NCBI GenBank assembly: GCA_050698355.1
Contig: JBOHBN010000321.1
Coordinates: 1 to 6,506, forward strand
Reading direction: 5' to 3'
DNA: 6,506 nt
Source: JBOHBN01 sp050698355
GTDB taxonomy: Bacteria; Actinomycetota; Actinomycetes; Streptosporangiales; WHST01
Translations under genes and position numbers: made by a program
In this document: positions 1 to 5,915 of the stretch, one piece after another
How the letters are laid out: each line of letters opens with the position of its first letter
Position numbering within the stretch: position 1 is the stretch's first letter
The notes under the pieces: generated by a model
The model's input: only the letters and a program-made list of their open reading frames with translations
Told to the model about the DNA's origin: nothing
Database searches by the model: none

Positions 1-264
1 CGCTACACCAACCCGGTCAACGCCTGGCAGCATGAGGTCGCTTACGGCTGGTACGACCAAGGCGGGTTGCTGCCTCCCGGCGCGTCGGTGGTGTACAACG
101 GCACCGGCCAGTCGGAGACGGTGCTCAACAGCCGGCAGCTGCGGTCGCTCACCGCTGGCGGGACGCTGCGGATCGAGGTGGCCGGGCCGGAGGAGATGCG
201 TCGCCTGATTCGCCGGATCGTCCGCGTCGACGGGCACGGCAACGTGCAAGAGGCGTTCGGATGA
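1..264 (+). CDS. Tail tape measure protein, C-terminal end (partial)
   Basis: Only the last 87 codons lie in the window; the frame is open from base 1 to TGA at 262-264. The tape measure protein spans the tail tube and sets its length. The call rests on a short C-terminal signature that I recognise from many actinophage tape measure proteins: YDQGGLLPPGASVVYNGTG followed by a conserved Glu/Thr-Val-Leu segment. After it comes a basic, probably helical stretch (EEMRRLIRRIVRV) and a short Gly-rich end. The upstream residues RYTNPVNAW are in the same frame, so the gene continues to the left and an internal Met or Leu should not be taken as its start. The stop overlaps the start of the next gene (ATGA), implying coupled translation with the following minor tail gene. 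The partial length limits what can be said, but signature and gene order agree. Confidence 0.82.
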   Translation, partial: RYTNPVNAWQHEVAYGWYDQGGLLPPGASVVYNGTGQSETVLNSRQLRSLTAGGTLRIEVAGPEEMRRLIRRIVRVDGHGNVQEAFG

Positions 265-2252
265 CGGTCTTCACCGACCCGATCGTGGAGATCTCCCTCG
301 ACGGCGAGTGGGTCGACATCACGGAGTGGACGCGGCCCGACAAGAAGATCGTCATCAACCGGGGCCGTTCCGATGAGGCGTCGAACGTCGACCCGGGCTC
401 GTGCCGGCTGACCGTCGACAATCTTGATGGCCGGTTCTCGCCCCGCAACCCGAACGGCCCTTGGTATGGGCTGATCGGCCGCAACACGCCGATCCGGATC
501 TCAGCGACATATGAGGGAACGACGTACGTGCGGTTCGTGGGTGAGGTGTCCGCGTGGCCGCAGCGCTGGAACGTCCCACAGAACGAGGTCCTGACCCCTA
601 TCCAGGCCGCCGGAATCCTGCGCCGGCTGGGGCAGGGACAGCGGCCGCTGAGGTCGCCGATGTACCGGCAGACGATGTCGCTGGAGTACGGCGCGCCGGT
701 CGCGTACTGGCCGATGGAGGACGGCTCGGACGCCGAGTCGCTGGCGTCGGCGACGGGCGGCATGCCGCTGTCGATCCTGCCCGGCGTGTCGGTGGCCGCG
801 TACTCGGGTTTCCCCGGATCCGAGCCGGTGCCGACGATGGGTTCCGGGTATCTGGCCGGCGATGTCCCGTTCTACGCGGCGACGGGTGAGCTGCAGGTCC
901 GCTGGCTGCAGCACGTCCCGGCTGATGGCATGGGCGGCAACGACCCGCTGTCGATCGTCACGATCTTCACCGAGGGCCGCCCGCACGCGTGGCGGGTGCG
1001 GCACGCCGGCGGCAACGACCTGCAGGTCAACGGCTACGACCACTCCGGTACCGGCGTCTACACATCCGGGAACCTGGTGCAGTTCACCCCGAACGGCCGG
1101 AACCTGCGGATGTCGCTGGAACTCACCCAGGCCGGCGGCCAGGTCGACTGGACTTTGGCGTCGCTGACACCGGACGGGCGCCGCAACAGCGCCGCGGGCA
1201 GTGTCGCCGGGACCGTGAGTATCGCCTCCCGGGTGCGGGTCGCCCCGTCGGGGCTGCTCGGCTCCACGGCCGTCGGCCACCTGTCGGTACACGACCAGAT
1301 CACGTCGATCTTCGACCTCGGCAACGCCTTGGCCGGATTTCGTGGCGAGGCGGCCGGCCGGCGTGTCGAGCGGCTGTGCGGCGAGGAGGATGTTCCGTTC
1401 ATCTACGTCGGGTCGCTGGACGACACGTCGCCGGTCGGCACGCAGGCTTCTGACACGCTGCTGAACCTGCTGCAGGCCGCGGCCGGGGTGGACGGCGGGA
1501 TCCTGTACGAGACCCGCGGCGACATCGGTCTCACCTACCGGACTCGCACGTCGCTGTACAACGTGGTCGAACCGGCGGCACCGACTCCACCGCCGTCGAC
1601 GGGCGGCGGCACCGGCGGCGGCACCGGCGGCGGCGTGGACGTCACCGCGACCACCGCGTGTTCCGGGATCGCCTGGTACACCGAAGTACCCGTCCCGCCG
1701 CACCAGGTCGGTGACCTGCTGCTGCTGGCGGTCCGCTCGGCTGTCGACGATGCGGCCCCCACCTGCGACGGGTGGACGGTGCGGGAGACGGTAGTCGACG
1801 ACCCCGGCAACGGCGACGGTGTGACCGCTGTCCTCACCCGCACCGCCTCAGGCGAGCCGGACTCCTACACCGTGTACATCGGCGGGTCGTGGCCAGCCGC
1901 CGCGGCCGCCGTGATGCTGGCCACCTCCGGTGTCACCGGCGTCGACACCAGCGGCCAGGACGCACCCACCGGCCTGCGCACGTCCGTGGCCGGCGTCGAC
2001 CTCGGGGCCGCCTCGACGGACTACGCCGTCCAGGTGGTCGGGTCGACGTTGGACACGTGGGACGGCACCCTCTACAGCCTGTCGGCGGACAGCTGGGACC
2101 GGCTCGCGTTCGCCTCGTCGACGGTGTCCGAGGCGGTGCCGTCGCTGCTGGTCCTCGGCGCGACCGGCGGTACCGCGCCCCCGACCATAACCAGCGGCGA
2201 TACGGCCCTGTCCTGGGCGCTCGCCGCGGTGTCCCTGCCCGTAGCGGCGTAG
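261..2252 (+). CDS. Minor tail protein, N-terminal half of a canonical family plus a linker and new C-terminal module
   Basis: This 663-residue protein should sit at the distal tail. Residues 1-130 (MTVFTDPIVEISLDGEWVDI..., then SCRLTVDNLDGRFSPRNPNG) are the usual start of actinophage minor tail proteins that follow the tape measure. Residues about 145-350, opening with APVAYWPMEDG, look like a concanavalin/LamG-type beta-sandwich. Residues 350-434 (ending GLTYRTRTSLYN) are the usual family segment just before the C-terminal third. Here that third is absent: after residue 434 the protein switches to a Pro/Gly-Thr linker (437-458) and a module of about 205 residues. That module contains QVGDLLLLAV, CDGWTV and an SYTVYIGG strand, a pattern seen in phage tail beta-sandwich domains of unclear role. 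The ATG at 261 overlaps the upstream stop and has AAGAGG seven bases upstream (248-253). A binding role for the C-terminal module is inference. Confidence 0.85.
   Translation: MTVFTDPIVEISLDGEWVDITEWTRPDKKIVINRGRSDEASNVDPGSCRLTVDNLDGRFSPRNPNGPWYGLIGRNTPIRISATYEGTTYVRFVGEVSAWPQRWNVPQNEVLTPIQAAGILRRLGQGQRPLRSPMYRQTMSLEYGAPVAYWPMEDGSDAESLASATGGMPLSILPGVSVAAYSGFPGSEPVPTMGSGYLAGDVPFYAATGELQVRWLQHVPADGMGGNDPLSIVTIFTEGRPHAWRVRHAGGNDLQVNGYDHSGTGVYTSGNLVQFTPNGRNLRMSLELTQAGGQVDWTLASLTPDGRRNSAAGSVAGTVSIASRVRVAPSGLLGSTAVGHLSVHDQITSIFDLGNALAGFRGEAAGRRVERLCGEEDVPFIYVGSLDDTSPVGTQASDTLLNLLQAAAGVDGGILYETRGDIGLTYRTRTSLYNVVEPAAPTPPPSTGGGTGGGTGGGVDVTATTACSGIAWYTEVPVPPHQVGDLLLLAVRSAVDDAAPTCDGWTVRETVVDDPGNGDGVTAVLTRTASGEPDSYTVYIGGSWPAAAAAVMLATSGVTGVDTSGQDAPTGLRTSVAGVDLGAASTDYAVQVVGSTLDTWDGTLYSLSADSWDRLAFASSTVSEAVPSLLVLGATGGTAPPTITSGDTALSWALAAVSLPVAA
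1602..1634 (+). repeat. In-frame GGC-GGC-GGC-ACC tandem repeat encoding a Gly-Thr linker
   Basis: Three blocks of GGC GGC GGC are separated by ACC codons and encode GGGTGGGTGGG at residues 448-458 of the minor tail protein. A Pro-rich run (PTPPP) precedes it. Such Pro then Gly/Thr stretches usually act as flexible domain hinges. The position, just after the last residue of the conserved tail segment, marks the left side of the inferred insertion. A short GC-rich tandem repeat could also change length by slippage. Confidence 0.8.
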
Positions 2253-2315
2253 AAGCGCTCGCAGACGTAAGCAGGAACACAAGCAGCGACAGCGGGAAAG
2301 GGGGTGATTTGAACA
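2253..2315 (+). other. 63-base intergenic spacer with two more in-frame stop codons
   Basis: In the frame shared by both flanking genes, TAG at 2250-2252 is followed by TAA at 2268-2270 and TGA at 2310-2312. Three stops make readthrough into one giant polypeptide very unlikely. The stretch is less GC-rich than its surroundings at its left and middle, and holds no hairpin followed by a T-run and no convincing -35/-10 pair. Confidence 0.7.
2298..2308 (+). promoter_or_regulatory. Very strong Shine-Dalgarno sequence for the PhoD-tail fusion gene
   Basis: AAGGGGGTGAT differs by one base from AAGGAGGTGAT, the full complement of the 16S rRNA 3' end. It sits seven bases before the GTG at 2316 and decides that start over the later in-frame ATG at residue 19. 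It is the longest ribosome binding site in the window and suggests independent, high-level initiation rather than coupling to the upstream gene. Confidence 0.85.
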
Positions 2316-4328
2316 GTGAGCGTCACATCCAACATCGTTGGTTCGGTTACCGCGTCCTCGTTCCGCGTGATGGCTAAGATCACCGGTTCGTCGGCGCGGC
2401 TCGCGGTGTCCCGCGACGTGGCGATGACCGACCCGGTCTACTACGGTCCGGTCACACCGACGAGCGAAGGCATCGCCGACCTGAACGCCACCGGCCTCGA
2501 CCCCGACACCCAGTACTGGTGGGCCATCGAGGACACCGGCGTCCTCGACACCCAGTACCAGGGAAAGGCCCACACGCACGGCCCGGTCGGCCAGCCGTAC
2601 TCCTACACGTTCGCGGCGTTCGCGTGCGCCGGCGGCTCAGCGACCTACCCGGGCGTGACCGGAAACGAGCTGGACCCGGACCATGTGTCGAACCATCCGT
2701 CGTTCGACAGGGTGCGCGGAGCGGACCCTTTGTTCGTCGCGCATCTCGGTGACCTGCACTACTACAACCTGGGCGGTCCGGTGAACGCGGCGACCATCGT
2801 GAGCTACCGCCGCGCATACGACGATGTGCTGCTACAGCCGAGGCAGCATCAGCTGTACCGAGAAGTGCCTCTCGTCTACAACTTCGATGATCATGATTTC
2901 GGCCCCAACAACTCTGACCGCACGGCGCCCGGCCGGGACATGGCCGCGCAGGTGTACCGCGAGCGCGTTCCTTCTTACCCGCTGGCGCAGTCGACCGGCG
3001 GTGTTTTCCACTCGTTCCAGGTCGGCCGGGTGCTGCATGTCGTGTCCGACGACCGCTACGACCGGGACCCGGACACCGACCCGGCGTCGGCGTCGAAGAC
3101 GATGCTCGGCGCGGCGCAGAAGGCCTGGCTCGACAACCTCCTCGCGTCCTCCGACGCGGAGGCGCTGGTCTGGCACATGGGGTCGCTGTGGATGGGCGAC
3201 TCCACCGACTCGTGGGCCATGTACGCCGACGAACGCGACGAGCTGGTCGACATGTTCCGGTCCCGCGGGTGGGCGGACCGGATGTGCATCGTCTCCGGGG
3301 ACATGCACGCGCTGGCGATCGATTCCGGCGCCGGCAACCATTGGGGGCATTTCCCGGTCTTCCAGTTCGCGTCGATCGATTCCGGCTACGGCGGCATGTC
3401 GACCGCGGTCTACGACCTGGGTGGCTCGGGTGGCCGCGGCCGGTACGGACTCGTCACCGTCGCCGACGACGGCACGTCGATCTCGATCTCCGGTGACGGG
3501 TTCATCGACGGCGTCCAGTGGAAGTCGCACACGTTCTGGGTGCCGTCGCCGCTGATCTCCATCACCGTCCCGTACGCGGGGTTGGCGCCGCCGCTGGAGC
3601 CGACGGAGGACGACCAGAACACCCACAACGACGTGACGGTCTCCCGCGACGGCGGCTCATCGGCACGGGTGCAGAAAGACACCGGGTCGCTGTCGACAGC
3701 CGACGTCGGCGTGTACGACACGGAGGTCACGATCAACGCGGCCGGCGACGCGAGTCTGCGGGACCAGGCCGGCTGGCGTGTCCACATGGGCACCGTCGAC
3801 GAGGCCCGTTACCCGACCGTGACCGTCAACTTGGCGCACCACTCGGAGCTGACCGCCGACGTGACGCGGCTCGACACCGGCGGTGTCCTGTCGATCGGCG
3901 ACCCGCCGCACCCTTTGCTGCCACCCGGCGACGTCGACCTGCTCGTCCAAGGCTACGAGGAGACCCTGGACCCGGTGACGTGGCAGTGGCAGGCCAACAC
4001 CACCCCGTACGGGCCGTGGCGGGTCGGTGTCGCCGGTGACCCGGTGTTGGGCCGCGCCGACACCGACGGGTCCCAGCTGGCGGCCGCCGTGGATGAGACA
4101 GCCACGTCCCTGTCGGTGGAGGTGACTGACGGGTCGCTGTGGACCACGGACAGCGGCGACATGCCGTTCGACGTCGAGTGCGGCGGGGAGACCGTGACCG
4201 TCACCGGGATCACCGGCGCCGCGTCACCGCAGGCGTTCACCGTCATCCGGTCCGTGAACGGCGTGGTCGTCGCTCACGACGCCGGTGAGGTCGTGCGCCT
4301 CGCGCATCCGGCAGTGATCGCGCTGTAG
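2316..4328 (+). CDS. PhoD-like metallophosphatase fused to a minor tail protein C-terminal region
   Basis: This 670-residue protein has two unrelated parts. Residues 1-98 resemble the Fn3-like N-terminal domain of PhoD phosphatases (ends LDPDTQYWWAIEDTG). Residues 99-405 carry the metallophosphoesterase motifs in order: FACAGG with Cys104, HLGDLHYYN with Asp146 and Tyr149, DDHDFGPNNSD at 191-201, and SGDMHALAI with Asp329 and His331. PhoD enzymes use such Asp, His, Asn and Cys residues to hold metals and cleave phosphate esters. Residues 411-670 switch to minor tail sequence: GLAPPLEPTEDDQ, DVTVSRDGGSSAR, GWRVHMGTVDEARYPTV, DLLVQGYEETLDP, then a C-terminal domain ending AHPAVIAL. The start is GTG with a near-perfect ribosome binding site. 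No signal peptide is seen, which fits a virion protein. Activity and substrate are inferred; wall teichoic acid or another surface phosphopolymer is one possibility. Confidence 0.85.
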   Translation: MSVTSNIVGSVTASSFRVMAKITGSSARLAVSRDVAMTDPVYYGPVTPTSEGIADLNATGLDPDTQYWWAIEDTGVLDTQYQGKAHTHGPVGQPYSYTFAAFACAGGSATYPGVTGNELDPDHVSNHPSFDRVRGADPLFVAHLGDLHYYNLGGPVNAATIVSYRRAYDDVLLQPRQHQLYREVPLVYNFDDHDFGPNNSDRTAPGRDMAAQVYRERVPSYPLAQSTGGVFHSFQVGRVLHVVSDDRYDRDPDTDPASASKTMLGAAQKAWLDNLLASSDAEALVWHMGSLWMGDSTDSWAMYADERDELVDMFRSRGWADRMCIVSGDMHALAIDSGAGNHWGHFPVFQFASIDSGYGGMSTAVYDLGGSGGRGRYGLVTVADDGTSISISGDGFIDGVQWKSHTFWVPSPLISITVPYAGLAPPLEPTEDDQNTHNDVTVSRDGGSSARVQKDTGSLSTADVGVYDTEVTINAAGDASLRDQAGWRVHMGTVDEARYPTVTVNLAHHSELTADVTRLDTGGVLSIGDPPHPLLPPGDVDLLVQGYEETLDPVTWQWQANTTPYGPWRVGVAGDPVLGRADTDGSQLAAAVDETATSLSVEVTDGSLWTTDSGDMPFDVECGGETVTVTGITGAASPQAFTVIRSVNGVVVAHDAGEVVRLAHPAVIAL

Positions 4329-4483
4329 ACGTGCTGCGAACACGTCCAAGTAAGTTCCTCGTTCGCAGCTGAGGCGACCATGTACCGGCTTCGGCTCACT
4401 CGACCACAGAACTGGCACTGGCGGGTTTCGTCGTCGTAGACCACGGCCGCGACGCGGCGTTCTTCGCGCTCTTCCACGTCCAC
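4274..4483 (-). CDS. Possible small antisense zinc-knuckle protein
   Basis: A 69-codon minus-strand frame fills most of the only sizeable gap in the window, and its last ~18 codons overlap the 3' end of the PhoD-tail gene. The product has CQFCG at residues 23-27 and a downstream CSQH at about 48-51, with RYMV and ELTW between them. That C-x2-C...C-x2-H layout resembles small treble-clef or zinc-ribbon proteins common in actinobacteria and their phages. The first 25 codons end mostly in G or C, as expected for coding sequence here. Against it: the start would be GTG, no Shine-Dalgarno sequence is visible upstream, and it runs against all neighbours. A second minus-strand frame over the same bases has no such motif. 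It could be a moron-type gene, a decayed remnant or chance. I do not recognise the family. Confidence 0.35.
   Translation of the reverse strand: MDVEEREERRVAAVVYDDETRQCQFCGRVSRSRYMVASAANEELTWTCSQHVYSAITAGCARRTTSPAS
4328..4346 (+). other. Short hairpin just after the PhoD-tail stop codon
   Basis: GACGTG and CACGTC form a perfect 6-bp stem around a 7-base loop (CTGCGAA), starting at the last base of the stop codon. No T-run follows, so it is not a standard intrinsic terminator. It might slow exonucleases or weakly reduce readthrough, or be chance; it also lies inside the possible minus-strand gene. Confidence 0.3.
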
Positions 4484-4488
4484 AGTTT

Positions 4489-4493
4489 AGGAG
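4489..4493 (+). promoter_or_regulatory. Shine-Dalgarno sequence for the tail fibre-like gene
   Basis: AGGAG lies five bases before the ATG at 4499. It supports this start and shows that the gene is initiated independently after a 170-base gap, not by coupling. I see no clear promoter in the gap. Confidence 0.75.
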
Positions 4494-4498
4494 ACTCA

Positions 4499-5074
4499 AT
4501 GCCGTTCGCTGGTTTCGTCGCCGGTCAGGTCATCACCGCGTCGGCGCTCAACGCGACCGGCGGGGCGTCGGCGAAACTCGACGAGCAGGTAGTGTCGACG
4601 GCCGGTGGTGACATTTTCTTCGACGGCATCTCCCAGCAGTTCGCTCACCTGCTGCTGATCGTCCACGCCCACGCGGCCGGCACCACGCCGCGGCAGTTGG
4701 AGCTGCGGTTCAACGAGGACGGCGGCGCCAGCTCGTACTCGTACCAGCTGCTGGCACTCAACGCCGCCGACGGGTCGGTCGACACCGGCTACACCGAAAA
4801 CAACGCGTCCGTGGACCACATCGCGGTCGCGCAGATCGGGCAGAACCGGTTCGCGCCGACGGTCATCTGGTTGCCGCAGTACGCCTCGAACATCTTCCGG
4901 CAGACGATGTACTCCGACTGGTCGATGATCGCGTCGACCGCGGCGGGTTCGCATTTCGGGCACGGGTCGGGTCGGTGGGAGGCCCGTACCGAGGCCGTCA
5001 CCTCCATCCGCGTCTATGGGTTCGCCGACGGGTTGGCGGCCCAGTCGGTCGGGTCGCTGTACGGGCTGGCGTGA
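4499..5074 (+). CDS. Distal tail or fibre-like structural protein with a jelly-roll-like domain
   Basis: The 191-residue product opens with FVAGQVITASALNA, a variant of the G-x-hydrophobic-TA-x-x-LN motif found at the N-terminus of many phage tail and fibre proteins, probably an attachment segment. From about residue 35 it follows a pattern I associate with small beta-sandwich structural domains in phage tails: FDGISQQFAHLLLIVHAHA, then LELRFNEDGGASSYSYQLL. Later strands end with SIRVYGFADGLAAQSVGSLYG. No enzymatic motif, signal peptide or membrane segment is visible. Its position after the large minor tail proteins and before the lysis genes is where actinophages often encode receptor-contacting or other late tail proteins. 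A receptor-binding role is inference; a non-binding decoration or tip protein is equally possible. Confidence 0.65.
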   Translation: MPFAGFVAGQVITASALNATGGASAKLDEQVVSTAGGDIFFDGISQQFAHLLLIVHAHAAGTTPRQLELRFNEDGGASSYSYQLLALNAADGSVDTGYTENNASVDHIAVAQIGQNRFAPTVIWLPQYASNIFRQTMYSDWSMIASTAAGSHFGHGSGRWEARTEAVTSIRVYGFADGLAAQSVGSLYGLA

Positions 5075-5077
5075 GAC

Positions 5078-5494
5078 ATGCGACACCTACACGCCGGCTT
5101 CGGCTGGTGGTGGCAGGAGCTGCGGTTCAAGTTCGGCGAGTTCACCGTCTCGGTCGCCGCCGCGTTGGCGGGGATCATCTCCCTGGCCAGCGGCCTGACT
5201 ATCATCTCGGCCTATGTTCCGATCCCGAACCAGATCATCGTCGCCTATGACGCCGGGCTCGCGGTCGGCGGGGTCGCCCTGCTCGTCGGGATCCTGACCT
5301 CGATACTCCACGTCGAGGCGTTCGGCTACGCGATGCTCGCGATCGACATCGGGTTCCTCGGCATCGCCCGCTGCCTGCACTTCGTCCAGAATCCCGCGGG
5401 TGCGGTGTTCTTCCTGCTCGTCGGGATCTGGATGACGAACCGCTTCTTCATCACCCGGCGCGCGATCCGGGTCCTGGAGAAGCGGCATGCATAG
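5078..5494 (+). CDS. Four-helix integral membrane protein of the lysis region
   Basis: The 138-residue product starts with an amphipathic, Trp-rich segment (HAGFGWWWQELRFKF) and then has about four hydrophobic segments, near residues 23-46, 58-77, 81-100 and 105-121. A basic tail follows (RRAIRVLEKRH), which by the positive-inside rule would face the cytoplasm. I do not recognise the family. Genes encoding small membrane proteins beside the endolysin in actinophages are often holins or holin partners, but four helices is more than many classical holins have, so holin activity is only a hypothesis. The ATG lies three bases after the previous stop and has no good Shine-Dalgarno sequence, so translation probably depends on coupling. 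Its 3' end overlaps the next gene by eight bases. Confidence 0.75.
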   Translation: MRHLHAGFGWWWQELRFKFGEFTVSVAAALAGIISLASGLTIISAYVPIPNQIIVAYDAGLAVGGVALLVGILTSILHVEAFGYAMLAIDIGFLGIARCLHFVQNPAGAVFFLLVGIWMTNRFFITRRAIRVLEKRHA

Positions 5495-5834
5495 CCTCTC
5501 GGCGGCTTCCGGTGCGGCGACAGCGGTCACCGGGGCGGGCGGCGGCGCGATGCTCACCCTCGCCGGTGTCGTGCTCGTCCAGCTCATCAAGTCCTGGTTC
5601 CGCGCCAAACGGGCCGCGCCGGGCGAGGCCCTGATGTCGACGGCCGACCGCAACGCGGCGATCACCGGCATGAACGTGTCTCTCAAGGGCGTGACCGCGG
5701 ACAACGAGCGGCTACAGAAACGCGTCGAGGACCTGTTCCACGAGAACGCGAGACAACGCGACGAGATCGCGGAGCTACGCAGCCGGGTGAGTGCCCTGGA
5801 GGCCAGGCTCCGACACTATGAGGAGGTCGGCTGA
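5487..5834 (+). CDS. Single-pass membrane protein with a C-terminal coiled coil
   Basis: This 115-residue protein has a small-residue N-terminus (Ala, Gly, Ser, Thr), one hydrophobic segment at about 18-36 (MLTLAGVVLVQLI), a basic stop-transfer patch (KSWFRAKR, 35-42) and a charged heptad-like region at about 68-112 (NERLQKRVEDLF, EIAELRSRVSALEARL). The charge distribution predicts N-terminus out and coiled coil in the cytoplasm. The gene starts inside the preceding one, with GGAGAAG (5475-5481) about five bases upstream of ATG. I do not recognise a named family. One-helix proteins with coiled coils occur beside actinophage endolysins and are often annotated as membrane proteins or putative holins. 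It might oligomerise and gate lysis, but nothing in the sequence proves this. Confidence 0.75.
   Translation: MHSLSAASGAATAVTGAGGGAMLTLAGVVLVQLIKSWFRAKRAAPGEALMSTADRNAAITGMNVSLKGVTADNERLQKRVEDLFHENARQRDEIAELRSRVSALEARLRHYEEVG
5821..5826 (+). promoter_or_regulatory. Perfect Shine-Dalgarno sequence before the 26-residue membrane peptide
   Basis: AGGAGG lies inside the last codons of the coiled-coil gene, eight bases before the ATG at 5835. It is the main evidence that the very short downstream frame is translated. Confidence 0.8.
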
Positions 5835-5915
5835 ATGTCCGTGCGTGACATCGTCGGCGTCGCCGTCGTCGCGCTGATCGTCGTCATCATCCTCGTGCTG
5901 ACCGGGGTGCTGTGA
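5835..5915 (+). CDS. 26-residue single-helix membrane peptide
   Basis: This frame is short enough to be missed by most gene callers. It begins ATG directly after the TGA at 5832-5834 and ends with TGA at 5913-5915. The product starts MSVRDIVGVAV and is almost wholly Val, Ile, Leu and Ala from residue 6 to the end, enough for one membrane span with a short charged N-terminal tip (Arg4, Asp5) and no C-terminal tail. The perfect AGGAGG, the tight packing, and the one-base overlap of its stop with the endolysin start (TGATG) argue that it is real. It could be a minimal holin, a regulator of one of the two larger membrane proteins, or mainly a leader that couples endolysin translation. No homologue is known to me. 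Confidence 0.7.
   Translation: MSVRDIVGVAVVALIVVIILVLTGVL

Larger units (their letters stand above)
1560..3546 (+). other. Inferred inserted cassette that splits a minor tail gene
   Basis: The tail protein family normally runs from a segment ending ...YRTRTSLYN through a short Leu/Thr-rich strand into GHLAPPLEP-type sequence. Here the first part ends at residue 434 of the gene at 261-2252, and the second resumes near residue 411 of the gene at 2316-4328 (LISITVPYAGLAPPLEP). About 2.0 kb lies between. It encodes a linker, a beta-rich module, stop codons, a ribosome binding site and a PhoD-like domain. The two flanks share a reading frame (both starts are multiples of three). No inverted repeats, transposase, integrase or intein splice residues are seen at the edges, so the mechanism is not a recognisable mobile element. 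The family alignment is from memory; edges are accurate to roughly 30 bases. Confidence 0.55.

Noticed and set aside
501..1703. 400-codon open frame on the minus strand
   Set aside because: It lies wholly opposite a well-supported tail gene, is Arg/Gly/Ala-rich, has no recognisable motif, and is the usual by-product of GC-biased third positions.
2240..2320. Programmed frameshift or stop readthrough joining the two large tail genes
   Set aside because: The genes are already in the same frame, so a frameshift would not help, and three different stop codons would have to be read through.
1848..2579. 243-codon minus-strand frame crossing the junction of the two tail genes
   Set aside because: Composition is Gly/Arg/Val-rich and low in complexity, with no motif; it mirrors coding bias on the plus strand.
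1560..3546. Intein or self-splicing intron as the explanation for the split tail gene
   Set aside because: The left edge lacks an N-terminal Cys/Ser splice motif, the right edge lacks His-Asn followed by Cys/Ser/Thr, and no homing endonuclease is encoded. Reading frames continue across both edges, with internal stop codons and a new start, which fits neither element.
2824..3555. 243-codon plus-strand frame inside the PhoD-like domain
   Set aside because: The product is nearly all Arg, Ser, Thr and Pro, typical of a shifted frame in GC-rich DNA, while the overlapping frame carries the intact enzyme motifs.
4328..4346. Intrinsic terminator after the PhoD-tail gene
   Set aside because: The perfect stem is only six base pairs and no T-run follows, so it is listed only as a hairpin of uncertain meaning.
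4224..4499. 91-codon minus-strand frame across the tail gene gap
   Set aside because: Its start region is Arg-rich, with no motif and no ribosome binding site. The other minus-strand frame over the same bases, with the zinc-knuckle pattern, is the better candidate.
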